A stretch of 64,000 nt of DNA from Ixodes scapularis. Taxonomy: Eukaryota; Arthropoda; Arachnida; Ixodida; Ixodidae. Position numbers and translations under genes: made by a program. The notes beneath the pieces are model-generated. The model was not told the DNA's origin. It searched no databases and saw only the letters and a list, made by a program, of their open reading frames with translations. Location: positions 16,183,085 through 16,247,084 of the forward strand of contig NW_024609839.1 in NCBI RefSeq assembly GCF_016920785.2. Reading direction: 5' to 3'. Shown here piece after piece: positions 12,357 through 23,449 of this stretch; the first letter of the stretch is position 1; each line of letters opens with the position of its first letter.

Positions 12357-13700
12357 GTATTCAAACGTTGTAGCTACCAAAATTTTTGCTACGATTATTC
12401 TTCATCTGTGGTACCCTGCAATCGCCATAAAGACTCAATATGGACGGCATTCAGATAGTTCACACGGCGCCGCCCCCACCCCCTTTTCTAAAATGTCATA
12501 TAGAATTAAAATAGAACACATTCTGCATGCACAGTACATGGCACAATTAGAGCGAGCAAGCCATTGCCGCCAGTTTTTTCCAGAGTATTGAGGAACCGTC
12601 CTTTAAAACTACAATAGTGGTGGAAAGTGCTCAGTCATGGCTTTAAGTTAAAAGGTATGTTTCGATGCACGGCAGTAGCCTTTGGAAGTAAAATGATAAA
12701 GATTCCAAAGTGGTGCTCCTGCTAACAGCGTCGTGCAGTGTACTTTTGTTAGAGTGGAATTTCAAAGACCTTTGAACCGAATACTTCAATAAAATGGGCG
12801 AATGAGCTCGCAATTCCGACCCTGCTGGTGCTCCTCGAAATGCCCTGGGTCGCTACGTTTTTTGTTTTTTTTTTCAGTATTTTAAATTTCTTTAGAAATG
12901 ACAATCAGACATCTACAGCATATACAACGGGACTCAAAACCTAAAAAAAAAACGAAACAAAAATAAAGTGCCTCGAGGCAATCAATACACCTCCAAAAAG
13001 CAACATCTTTGTTCGAAAATACCTTTTTAAACCCGGCCCGGAAACTCATCAAGAACGGATCAACGTTTCGCTGCGGATGTTATTCTTCCTTCGATGACGT
13101 TTCGTTTTGTTCTTGATTAATTTCGAAAACTCATTCTCCAATAACGTCGCTTTGGCTTCCGGCACGGGTACGTACACAGTCTCCTGTCGCTGGTTCTTTA
13201 GGTTACAAACTTATTTATCGAATAATTTTGTTTAATGTTACAAACACACGCGTATATATATATGTACACGTTTTATTTTTTAAGAACACGAGAATGTCGA
13301 GAAGACGTAGTGATGGGACCCCGAGGGAGGCTGATCATAACACAATTGCTCTCCTCGTGACGCGAGCGCCTGAACAAAAATTGTTCCGCGAATTTTATTC
13401 CGCCTTTTTCGACAGTTGGGGAACCGGTTTTTGTTTCATTTTTGCTGAACGTGCGTTGCAAAACGCTCGAATAAAATGGAAACAATACACGAGTAACTAG
13501 ACTATAGCTCGTTATACGCGCGCCGAAAATAGAACTACGATGTCGGTCCATCTATCTCTAAAGCAGCAATCACTCTGCCCAAACATCGTACAAAAAATGC
13601 GGTGTTTTCTGCAGGTATAGTGACATGATCATGTGCGGACAGGCGTCAGATATATTCGAAGCACTAACGTTTGAACGTGAGCTAGTCGTTGGTGCATTGT
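12357..13700. other. no gene recognised
   Basis: AT-rich. Contains a short TA microsatellite near 13254-13266. Open frames at 13228-13551 overlap on both strands and carry no recognised motif. Confidence 0.5.
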
Positions 13701-14129
13701 AAACATATAATTAAAACAGCGCAAACAAACACAAGGACAAGTAGAGGAAGAAACACAGATACAGCGCTGACTCACAACTTACTCACTTTTTGTTGTCTTA
13801 AAACAGATCAACAAAAGAAGGCAAAATAAAAAAGAAGAATTCCACATGTAGGACATCTTCACTGTCATGTGCCATCCGAAAGTTTTCAACAGAAAGTACC
13901 ATTGCAATAAAACGAATGAAAAAGAAAATTAAATAATAGAGAGATATATAACTGTACATCTTTCCACCTCAGGTCTGTGGAAGCCAAAACTATGGCGCGA
14001 GCCACAATGCTCTGTACGTACCTGTCTCACACGCGGCCTCGTGGTGTGTGGGCACAATTTCTAGGCTGCATGGACGCGCTTGTAGCTATAGGGGCGCTCC
14101 CAAGGAAGCTGAAACAGAGTATTAAAAAA

Positions 14130-14564
14130 GTTGCGGTGACCTAGCTCGGCTACGCCAGGATATACCTAGCGTGAGCTTATGCGCACAAAATGAGAGGCGC
14201 TATCAAGCGGCTCCAGTGCAGCGTTAATTTTGGATACTGCGCAACGGAGGCGCACAGCTGGGCGCGTGGCGGCACCAGTTCGTCTGCCGCGGCTTTGACG
14301 TCACTCCTCTAAAATGCGCAGACCGGCGACGCGCGCGCGGTGGCGGCGGAGCGCGCGGTGGCGGCGGCTTCGGCGCGCCAGCTGTGCGCCGTGTGACGTC
14401 ACTGCTCCTCGCGCATGAGCAGACCGGCGAGGCGCGCGCGGCGCCGGCGGCTCCGGCGTGCCAGCTGTGCGCGATGTGACGTCACTGCTCCTCGCGCTTG
14501 CGCAGCAAGGCTCTTTGACAGCCATGCGAAACTGCTCAACCTCGGTTAGTGTAGCTCACGCTAC
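14130..14564. mobile_element. MITE family M, copy A (435 bp)
   Basis: Inserted in the 3' part of PLE A. The PLE sequence continues on both sides, and five A flank each end (14125-14129 and 14565-14569), which may be a target duplication. The ends resemble each other as an imperfect inverted repeat (GTTGCGGTGACCTA against GTAGCGTGAGCTA on the other strand). The interior is GC-rich with about two and a half direct repeats of 83 to 98 bp containing TGACGTCA and CAGCTGTGCGC. A second copy, itself interrupted, is at 52653-55472. It has no coding capacity. Confidence 0.75.
14296..14484. promoter_or_regulatory. three TGACGTCA palindromes in a MITE
   Basis: TGACGTCA occurs exactly at 14296-14303, 14394-14401 and 14477-14484, once per internal repeat. 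This octamer is the consensus CRE bound by CREB/ATF factors. Whether it is used here is unknown. The family's other copy carries degraded versions. Confidence 0.45.
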
Positions 14565-14569
14565 AAAAA

Positions 14570-15204
14570 CGCGCCCAAACTCCGAACAAACTCAAACCCT
14601 TCACTCGATTACGTAACTGACTCTTAACTTACGCAAAGATCGGGACAATGTTGCCGAATGTAAATTGCCTCATAAATTTCCCTATCCATATTTTGTGAAT
14701 GTTTAGCCAAAATTTCAATGTCACCTAAATGAGGTGAACAGTTACACGTGTCGCAATGAACGCTAGGTAACCCGAAGTTGAAGACCTCAAAGACAGAGAA
14801 TGCTGCCGAGCTCTAACAATAATACATCTGCCCGTCTGCCCAATATACATTTTACGACAGGAAAAGGGTATTTTATAAACGACCCCCAAAATACAAGCTA
14901 CATATTTGATGCGGTCGTATATCCCACACCCTAGACGTTGAAGTCCTGCTCTCTCAATGGAAGCACACAAACGAGATAACTTGGAAGGGGCTGAAAAGAC
15001 TATGGGGACTTCGTATATAACAGCCACCTTTTTAATCCTGTGGGAGTAGCTGTGCAAATATGGTATTACTACCGGCCGAGAAGAAGGTTGTTGTGTAACG
15101 TTGTCAAGTATGCTAAGGTGATTCCTAAATAGTTTTAAAAGAGACTCCGCTACACCCACTACGGCAACTTTCAAGAAACCTGCTTTTGTTAACATATCGA
15201 CTTG
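14570..15204 (-). pseudogene. PLE A C-terminal part: linker and GIY-YIG endonuclease
   Basis: The frame 14725-15237 covers an upstream linker (LTKAGFLKVAVVGVAESLLK) and a C-terminal segment with SCRKMYIGQTGRCIIVRARQ. The YIG Tyr and the downstream Arg of GIY-YIG nucleases are visible. In Penelope elements this nuclease nicks the target DNA. The first residues of the frame belong to the LTR, not to PLE. The usual second Cys-rich end of the domain is degraded (a frame change after SGYL). The RT half lies beyond the LTR insertion at 20409-21215. Confidence 0.8.
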
Positions 15205-15208
15205 AACT

Positions 15209-15723
15209 TGTGGGATTTCCTCTCTGTGGGGTCCCACTAAGAAACACAGAAGGTCCCTTGGGTCCGGATAACGACGTGTTTATTGACTGAAATGCCAACA
15301 CGCTTCGCTCTTAGACATGAAAAGTCTGGGCGCTGGCTCAATTGCCAGTATCAGCCGGTCGGTTTCCCGCGCTGCCGCATTAGACAGATTCACGGGAAGT
15401 CGGAGGTTCACAAAGAAAAACCGAGCTCCGTAGAGCACGGGCCTCCGCCGACGAGGGCCCCTGGCCCTCCTTTGGGGCCAGCTTATGTAGCCTCGGAGAA
15501 TGGACGCGCCCGGGGAGGCCGCTGGCAGTCGCGTCCATTATAACTCTCAAAGGTGCGCCAGTGGCACATTCACCCAAAATGGGCAAGGGAGCGCCGGCTT
15601 CTTCGGGGAGTTCGGCCTCGGATCCTTATATCCGGGAGGTCGACGCCATTGGTGACGACGGCTCCCACGGCCTGCTTGAAGCTAGGCCTGGATAAAGATA
15701 TTGGGAACCCAATGGTTCCCACA
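15209..15723 (-). repeat. 3' LTR
   Basis: 515-bp copy that closely matches 19896-20408 along its whole length, with scattered substitutions and 1-2 base indels. It has terminal TG/CA with a six-base inverted repeat TGTGGG/CCCACA. Confidence 0.9.
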
Positions 15724-15735
15724 CTCCCCCCTTCT
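15724..15735 (-). other. polypurine tract
   Basis: On the minus strand the bases just before the 3' LTR read GAGAAGGGGGGAG (15724-15736). This is a typical polypurine tract for plus-strand priming and supports the minus orientation of the element. Confidence 0.7.
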
Positions 15736-18242
15736 CAAGGCTAAGGTAGGTCTAAAAATAAAATGGCCTACCGGCTCTCAAAAACAAAATAAACCCCCAA
15801 AAAATAAAAACGCTAGAGCGGAAAGAGCATGCCGCAAAGAAATACACAAAGAAATAAAAAAAAAAAAAAAAAAAAAAACGATCAGTGCGGTACATGCTGA
15901 AAAACTCTAGCTCGCTGCTTGCACGTGAAGCCCGGGAGCAGTCGAACTCTGCAGCCCACGATTCGTGGCAGGCTTAACGGGAGCATCGTTGAAATGTCCG
16001 TGTAGTGACCCGACTTGGGCAGGAAGGACGGCCTGGTCACTCCATGACGAAATGTTCGAAGAACCACGGAAAGAACGGCGGTTGGGCGTCTCTCCTCGAA
16101 AACGCACCATGTGACACGGGCACTGTCACCGGGTCCGTGACGCGGATGCGAGCTGCTTGTTCGCACGGGTCCACAGCTTGGGTCCGAGACTGAATGCCAC
16201 GTGTTGCTGGCCTGGGGACGAATCCAGGCAGTGGGAGGGTGGCTGCCGCCATCTTGGTCAGCGGCCGCGGAACCGGATCTGGACAGGCATGCCGGCGACG
16301 CTGCGGCGACGGCGACGATTACGCTCCCTGGTGTCGATGACACCCTGACATCGAACCACGACCGAGGAACCGCTGGGAACTGGAATGCAGCCTGCGGTCT
16401 ACGCCCTCTCCCGTTTCTTTCCCCAAAAGGAAGCTTCGGAAATTCCGACCAAGGTGGAGCCGTCCTACTGAGGACACTCGGCCAATATCGGGGTGCACAA
16501 GGCCCCAGAGATGAAAAGAAGCAGAGACAAAGGTGTCTTTTCTGCCGTGAGTCACGTGCATCGCACTGGCTCGGCTCGCGAAGTTTTTGTGAAAATAGCT
16601 CCACGACTCCGCTTAATGTCAACACGGATGCCCACATACCAAGCTGACTTGCGTCACCCCGGGATATGAATTTGTTTGTGACTATTCGACCAGGCAAAGT
16701 TCTTTGTAGCTCCTTTTGCTAACGATGCCTAATAGCTTCGATTTGCGGGCGCAATGAAATCTCAAATGCGCCACCCTGTCCTTTCTTGTGATATTGAAAC
16801 GATGCGCGGCTGCAATTGGCAGGCTCGCCAATATTGTTATTTTTGAAACATGTTAGCTTTTACCTTAGGCTAAAATAAAAATTCCTGTGGCCAGGTATAG
16901 GACAATGACCTAGCTTCCAAAAGTCTTGGAGCCGCGTGCTGCCCTGGCCAACGCGAACAAAGGAGGGCACCGAATGCACCTCCCAGCCGCGCAAGACAGC
17001 CCCCTTGAACTGCAATGTTCGTAGAGGCCAAGCGCCGTTGCACGAGCTTATCCGCATCAGCAAGGACAGAAACCGATCCCAAATAAAAAAGAAACCCCGT
17101 GCCAATAGCAGTACAGGACTATTTACGGCAGCGATCGGCAACAACACGAGTTGCTCGACCCGGCGAGTACGCTGCCCGGCTGCCAAAGCCCGTCTGTAAC
17201 AATACGAGTTGCTTAGCGACGTTAGTGGCGAGCGTACCGCCCGGCGGACGCACCGCCCGACTCCGCGGAGTTCGCGAAAGTATTTACAACTATTCACATA
17301 TTTACACCCCGGATTGTTCTGCTGAGCATCAAAAACTCATCGGTGCTACCGTCGATTCCCAACGAACACTTCGAGTGCCGTGGTTCACAATCTCGTCCAG
17401 TGACCGCATGGCGGTCACCTTAATCGGACACGCAATCATCTCGGGACGCTGTTCAACCTGTTGCATTGCCCGGTAGCACGATTGAACTCCTCCCAAACCC
17501 CGCGGCGCTTTCACAATTAACGTCGCTTTTACGGAGTCGCAACTCAATAGTTGGCCCTCAAAGGTTCCTAACGTTATTGTTGCATGCGACGCTCACTGAC
17601 TTTTGGCCGGAGTCGATCGCGGGTGTACGGAACATACTAAAATCTAGTTGCCGAAAACGATGCCCACGCCAGTCCTCTGTCCCTTGATAGCGGGAAGGGA
17701 AGGCGGAGTAAAAAGGAAATCATTTTGACTCACTCAGCTTTCCTGGAGAACCGTTGTTCCGGGGGTCGCTTGGTCAACCTGATGGCTACTGGTCCGTCGA
17801 CGCGGCGACGAAGGGCACCATTGGCGGTCTCCGCACCCTCGCTAGTCTGGAACCGGTGTTGTTCGCGATCACGCGCGCTGCGTAATCTAGCAGTGGCCGA
17901 TACAGGACAGTGCATTTTCTCGCTCCGAGATACGCTTTTAGTTTGTGTGCTGACGGGGTGTCCACCCGCGAACCGTCTCGAATTCAAAAGGCTGCACCTG
18001 CCTATTGCTGTGTCACCGTACTTCGTTCGAGAACGGGCGGGACCTCGAAAAACGCAGGTGCGCTCTTTCCACCGAAGTAGGCTGGTGTCGTCCTGAACGG
18101 GAATGCCTCGGATGCACTCCGGACGTTGAGTCACCTCCATTTTGGAAGGCGTTCGGCCGAGACAATTGTTCATTGTGTCTGCGTGGCTGCTGTGGCCACT
18201 AAGGCGTTGAGTGGCATCGGGTGTCGGGCGTTCGCCTCTCCC
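15736..18242 (-). other. internal region of the LTR element, function unknown
   Basis: About 2.5 kb, GC-rich, containing an A-tract at 15857-15880. The longest frame is 15882-16697 on the minus strand (271 codons), Ser/Pro/Arg-rich. Further frames lie at 16860-17297 and 17730-18173. None shows a gag, protease, RT, RNase H or integrase motif, and long frames exist on both strands, as expected for GC-rich non-coding DNA. I do not call a gene here. Confidence 0.55.
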
Positions 18243-18245
18243 TTA

Positions 18246-19784
18246 TGGCGCGTTCACACTGGAAGCGGATCCGCGTTCGCGAAACGAATTTTTATTTATT
18301 TATTTATTTTATTTATTATTTTTTTTTTTATTTTTATTTTATTTAGGATTACTGCAGGCCGATTGCGGCCCAAGCAGGATTGGGGGTTCCAAAAGTGGAG
18401 TAAAAAAAGCGCAACACCAGGTAATCCGTAAAAAAGGACGGATTCGGTCAGCATCGTGGTTGGTTTCACTTCGCTGCGCGTTCTCAACCGCAAAGCGGCT
18501 AGTATTGAGCGGTTGGAGCGCGTTTTTGCCAACCGCTTCGGGACCGATTTCTCCCAACCGCTTTCACGAACCGCAAAGCTGCCGCCAATCACAACGCGAC
18601 GCTGACGTGACGTCAGTGACTTTCGAAACAAGATGGCGCCTGTCTCTGGTGAGGCCACAACCAACTCGTCCAAGGCGCTGTAGTCCTAGCGCTGTAGTCT
18701 TAGCTTTCGACAAATCATCGGAGAAACCTGATGTTCACGTCCGTCACTTGAATCCGCCGCGAAAAAAATTGACTCGGTAATTTTAACGGGCTTCGCACCG
18801 GTGATTTGGTTCTGGTAAGAGTTTGTTGATTATTCCGGCTGCCTCATCCCAAGCTCGCTGCATTGTTAATCTCTGCCTGTAATAACGACGGAACCCGACC
18901 CTGATCGACCGAAATGTCAGCTTTTCTACCCACTAGGATCATCGCGTGAGCTATTGAAAGCTTTCAACACCGTGCATGACCACCACGAAGGCCGATAGAG
19001 ACGTCGTGAGCTTGATTGCGTAGCCAACGCACTACCGCGGAGGGGGCAGGGTACCTGCGCTAGCTCGACCTGTAACGTTTACTACTTATAAAATAAAGGG
19101 AACCTACCCAAGGAATAAAGTGTACGTACCAGACAATGCAGAGCTATCCATACGGCGTTTATTTGAGCTTAATGTCAAACAGAACACTCGATCGACGAAC
19201 GAGTGACGATAGGAGAGTCCGCCACCAACGAAGCCACGGCCGGCTAGCACCGAACACATTCCCCCGCACCACGGTTCAACCCACCGCTCACAACTTCGAA
19301 AATGATAACAGCGAACAACAACGAGGGGGAAAACTGGCCCTCTATACCAAAAACAAGGTCAGCTATTCATGCGGGAAGGGTCGACTTCGAAGAAAAGGTC
19401 GTGGGCATCCTGTTCAGAGTCAGCAAGGCGCGCCTAGCTGGGCTTTGCTTGTGGGCGAAGTCGAGAGAATCACAGGTGAGTTTGGCGGGTCCATGCTTCT
19501 TGTTTCACTGCCTGAACTCGTGATGCGCGTGAACATCCTGGAGAAAAATAATTCCAGCATTCCGAGCATTCCGAGTGCCAAAATAGCAAAACTTTGGCTT
19601 CGGATATTGAATTAAAGTGGATTCTGGATTGTAAAACAGGGTTGCCAAACGTAAGTCTCAAAAGATCACGTGTGATCGCCGAGAAATCGCCAATCGCCTC
19701 TCGGTGTGTCTGAACGGGGTCGCTCGTGAACCGCATCCACGACCGCTTCGCGAACGCGGATATGCTTCCAGTGTGAATGCGCCA
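18246..19784. mobile_element. 1.54-kb DNA transposon with 38-bp TIRs and TTA duplication
   Basis: The left end (TGGCGCGTTCACACTGGAAG...) and the reverse complement of the right end (TGGCGCATTCACACTGGAAG...) agree at 35 of 38 positions. TTA flanks both sides (18243-18245, 19785-19787). A 3-bp TWA duplication is typical of the PIF/Harbinger superfamily, so that is the likely class. The subterminal regions carry repeated AACCGCTT/AACCGCAAAGC motifs. No transposase is recognisable, so the element is non-autonomous. It sits in the leader region of the LTR element. Confidence 0.8.
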
Positions 19785-19875
19785 TTAGTCCACGAAGTCC
19801 AAGGCCGGATATTGACCTGGTTCGCTATCTTAGCGAAAGGAGATGGATGCTGGTGTCTTTGCAGTCCATGGAAAG

Positions 19876-19893
19876 CCACACGTTGGGGCGCCA
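19876..19893 (-). other. primer-binding site of the LTR element
   Basis: The minus strand reads TGGCGCCCCAACGTGTGG, starting two bases inside the 5' LTR. A TGGCGCC start is the usual complement of a tRNA 3' end in retroelements, often tRNA-Lys. The exact tRNA cannot be assigned by eye. Confidence 0.75.
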
Positions 19894-19895
19894 AA

Positions 19896-20408
19896 TGTGG
19901 GATTTCCCCTTTGTGGGGTCCCACTTAGAAACACAGAAGGTGCCTTGGGTCCGGATAACGACGTGTTTATTGACTGAAATGGCAATACGCTTCGCTCTTA
20001 GACATGAAAGTCTGGGCGCTGGCTTAATCGCCAGTATCACCCGGTCGGTTTCCCGCGCTGCCGCATTAGACAGATTCACGGGAAGTTGGAGGCCCACAAA
20101 GTAAAACCGAGCTCCGTAGAGCCAGGGCCTCCGCCGACGAGAGCCCCTGGCCCTCCTTCGGGGCCACCTTATGTAGCCTCGGAGAATAGACGCACCCGGG
20201 GAGGCCGCTAGCAGTCGCGTCCATTATAACTCTCAAGGGTGCTCCAGTGGCATATTCACCCAAAAGGGCAAGGGAGCACCTTCCCCTTCGTGGAATTCGG
20301 CCTCGGTTTCTTGTATCCGGGAGGCCGACGCCATTGGTGACGACGGTTCCCACGGCCTGCTCCAAGCTAGGCCTGGATAAAGATATAGGGAACCCCATGG
20401 TTCCCACA
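19896..20408 (-). repeat. 5' LTR
   Basis: 513-bp copy matching 15209-15723. It would carry the promoter, on the minus strand. I did not identify a convincing TATA box or start site. Confidence 0.9.
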
Positions 20409-21215
20409 AACTAGAAAGCTGTTGAAACTTCTGTGAACACGAGATTTTAATAAAGAAGCTATCAGACATAATTTTGCAATATCTCTTTTTACAACCTTTG
20501 AGTGCTTAAATTCATAGCTAAGGAGGGCTTTTTTTTATTTATTTTTTTTACTCTACGCTCATAAGCCCAGCAAAGGTAACTCGGTTCAAGACGAATGTTT
20601 AGATCCAGAAATTAAAAAGCTTTTTATTTGTAACCTCGTTCGTAAACCGAACACCTCCAGGGCACTCCTGAAATGTATCTAATAACTCTGAAACTAAGTC
20701 AGCACTTCTTGAGCAGTGCTTAGGGTTAACCACAGCCAGGTGATCATCAACATACCTCAAGACTTTCAAAAACGATAATCTAACCTTTATGCAATAGCAC
20801 GATCAAAACGTGCTAGGCAAATATCACTTAATGTAGGAGCAACACTAGACCTAATGCAGATTCCGGGTTTTCGCAAAAACGTGTTGCCCTGAAAAGCAAT
20901 AAAAATTTAATTTAAGTAAAAGCGGAGACGGTCGAAAAACTTTTCCACTGAAATACCAATTTAATTCTGGAGGGCAATAGAACCGTTTAAGTCCGTGTGA
21001 AGTTAGGCCACTTGAATGAGAACCCCATGGGGAATAGAGCAGAAAAAGGCTTCGACGTCAATCGAAACCAGATCACAAGTTCCAGTGCTGTCATTGCTTA
21101 GATAACGGTCCAATGCTTAGAGTTTCGAATTAAAACAGGTTCAGTTAATTTCAAAGGCGATAGATGATGCCAGAGATACTTCGAGACATGCAACTACCTT
21201 GACTTCCTCTGCGTA
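20409..21215 (-). pseudogene. PLE A reverse transcriptase fragment
   Basis: Minus-strand translation in shifting frames shows the RT motif A region SIDVEAFFCSIPHG at about 21025-21066, the catalytic YVDD at 20743-20754 followed by HLAVV, and a downstream TFAGL segment near 20575 shared with the other PLEs. Several stops and frameshifts occur, so it is not functional. It is cut at 20408 by the LTR element. Its upstream end peters out near 21.2 kb, where plus-strand PLE B begins. Confidence 0.8.
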
Positions 21216-22019
21216 ACGATCGCCTGAACGGCATAGTGTTTTTATGGATTTTCACCGAGAAGAAAATCTTCAGATTGAAACAACGAGCCGCTTGGACACC
21301 CTTTCGAAGCCTTTCTATTCTAAACTGCTTACAAAGTTGCCGAGAACGCGTCAGTTACTTTGCCCAACACCACATCTGGAACATCTTCGACCATGTCACC
21401 TTTGCTGGGCTTATGAACCTAGGATAAGAAAAAGACCCTCCATAGCTGTGAATCTGCGCACTCAAAGGTTGTAAAAAGAGGTATCAAAAATCATGTTTGA
21501 GAGCTTCTTTATTGATATTCTGTGTTCACAAAAACCCCCGCAGGGGGTACCTGTGAGAGCTGGTGTTTGGAGAGGGGCGCCTCCACGGACTCGGAACCAT
21601 GCGGGTTCGCCCGCCCACGTCTGGCTGTGCGTGGCTTTCCCGTGTCTGGGGAAAAGGGCATCCTGGCGGTTGAGCCAAGCCCCGGGTAGGTTTGCACCCT
21701 TCGGGGCCCCCCGGATGAGGCAATACAACACTTCGGCCCACGCTTCTCATAGGCGGGAGTCCTGGTAAGGCCCGGCCAGGATGATTCAGTCTAGTCGCCA
21801 CTTCTACTATCCCCTCCTTTCTTTCACCCTGGTCTTCTCCTCCTTTTCACTCTTCTCATTTCTCTTCTTTCCTTTTTCAACTCCTTTGGTGGCAAGGGCT
21901 AACCCTGGGTGGCGACAGACAACTTGTCTAGAACCACAATTGGTTGTAGAAACTGGGCAGCACTAATAGAGTAACGTCTTCAGCCAAGCCTTTCTTGTTA
22001 TGGAGCGTTACCTATTCCC

Positions 22020-23378
22020 TTGTTGGGCTCGGTGGTGGGCGGTGCACCACAGTTTCCGAAAACCCTCCCCATTCATATGGGTTCCAAACTTAAACCTTTT
22101 GATCGACCCCCCGAAAGGGTCCGCACCGAAGCACTCAACACCATGAAACAATCTTTTGAACTGCTGAAATTTCCGAAGTTCCTTGTAATGCACTCGGAAG
22201 GTGACAAGCCACTTGGCAAACTTTCTCCCTTTCTGGTTTCCAAAGGTCCTGTGGGTGTTATTGGCGCCATTTACAGTGCAAAGAAGATGGCTTCTAATGA
22301 TCTCCTTGCCGAGGTCAACACAAAGCAGCAAAGTGATGCCCTTCTTAAACTCAACCTTGTCTCCCACTACAAAGTAAGCGTCGTCCTCACCGCAAACTGA
22401 ACAGTGTTCAAGGGGTCATTTCTGAGGATGACTTGCTTGACTCACCTGAGCCAGAGATAATTGAGGGCCTCTCTAGTCAAGGAGGTATATCTGCACGGCG
22501 AATCACTATCCGCCGTGATGGTGTGGAACGGACGACAAAACACATCATTTTGACTTTCGATTCCACTACTATGCCACAGACTGTAAAAGCAGGTTACCTT
22601 CAGTGCCGGGTCCGACCTTATCTGCCAAACCTTCAACGGTGCTTTAAGTGCCAGAGGTTCGGCCATGGGTCGCGGAACTATCGGGGAAGGAACACCTGTG
22701 CAAAGTGCTCCAGCAATAGCACGTCGCAGATGCGTGCGATAATGATCCTCACTGTGCGAACTGTAGTGGCAACCACCTGGCATACTCCCGATCTCGCCCT
22801 GAGTGGAAAGACGAGAAAAAAGTTGTTACATTAAAAGTCACTGAAAACATCACCTACACTGTGGCAAAGAAGCGTTTTGCATTCGTATTGAAATGCTCTT
22901 ATGCCGAGACCGTGAGGAAAGGGGACCAGCGCGGCCAGTGGCTTCGATGGAAACGCAGACGTCTCCAGATGACCTGCGTCTCCCGTCACGGTCCCCCTCG
23001 AAACCCCCGGGAGCGGCGCCAGTGGCACCGCCTCCGCACCGCAAGGTGAATGCTGCTTTGCCAGCATCCACCCCAGAACAGGATATGACGTCTCCAGCTC
23101 AACCAGCTGCTTCGACCTCTCGGGGTCGGGGCCTCCCACCCCACACCTCCGCTCCCCAGAGGAAGCCTGGGGAAGTGCCAAGGCAGTCGACCTCCAGGGT
23201 CGAGCTGCCGGCAGCTGCAGACGAGCCCATGGACGAGGGTGAGTCGAGATCTGAGAAAGAGGCTCTCCTCTCAAGATCAGAATCCACCCCCTCTGCCTCC
23301 GGTGACTCTAATCGGAAGCTGAATAACCCCCCTAAAAAACAAAGTGCGCCGCGTGTGAAAATGGATTTTAAACCTTAA
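22020..23378 (+). pseudogene. ORF1 (gag-like, CCHC zinc knuckle), frameshifted
   Basis: Three frames cover the protein: 22020-22400, 22433-22834 and 22893-23378. The middle part carries CFKCQRFGHGSRNYRG, a CCHC-type knuckle start (the expected last Cys is altered), followed by further Cys (CAKC). The last part is Pro/Ser-rich and ends at 23378. ORF1 proteins of this type bind the element's RNA. Two frameshifts are needed to read it through, so it is dead. Confidence 0.8.
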
Positions 23379-23449
23379 GGAATATAGCTTTTTAATATAA
23401 TTTTTATGCTATACCTATTTTGTTTCAAATTATTAAAAATATAGGTATA

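Larger units (their letters stand above)
15209..20408 (-). mobile_element. 5.2-kb LTR retrotransposon lacking recognisable gag/pol
   Basis: Two direct repeats of 515 and 513 bp both begin TGTGGG and end CCCACA in plus-strand reading, and the four bases AACT flank both outer ends (15205-15208, 20409-20412). The orientation is minus: a primer-binding site abuts the right LTR and a purine-rich tract abuts the left one. The internal region is about 4.2 kb, of which 1.54 kb is a later DNA transposon. The remaining ~2.6 kb has no RT, integrase, protease or zinc knuckle that I can see. It is therefore a non-autonomous, LARD-like element that needed proteins from elsewhere. It interrupts PLE A. Confidence 0.85.
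13701..21215 (-). mobile_element. Penelope-like element A (disrupted)
   Basis: Reading the minus strand, RT sequence at 21215-20409 continues, after a large LTR insertion, into linker and GIY-YIG sequence (15204-14570) and a 3' region ending at 13701. The 3' region (13701-14129) matches the end of PLE C (about 30880-31210), which fixes the terminus. The element is broken by a MITE at 14130-14564 and by the LTR element at 15209-20408. Its 5' end meets the head of PLE B near 21.2 kb. An RT with YVDD plus a C-terminal GIY-YIG nuclease is the signature of endonuclease-bearing Penelope-like retroelements. Confidence 0.85.

Noticed and set aside
15882..16697. 271-codon minus-strand frame as a gag or host gene
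   Set aside because: GC-rich DNA with overlapping frames on both strands, Ser/Pro/Arg-rich composition, and no recognisable domain.
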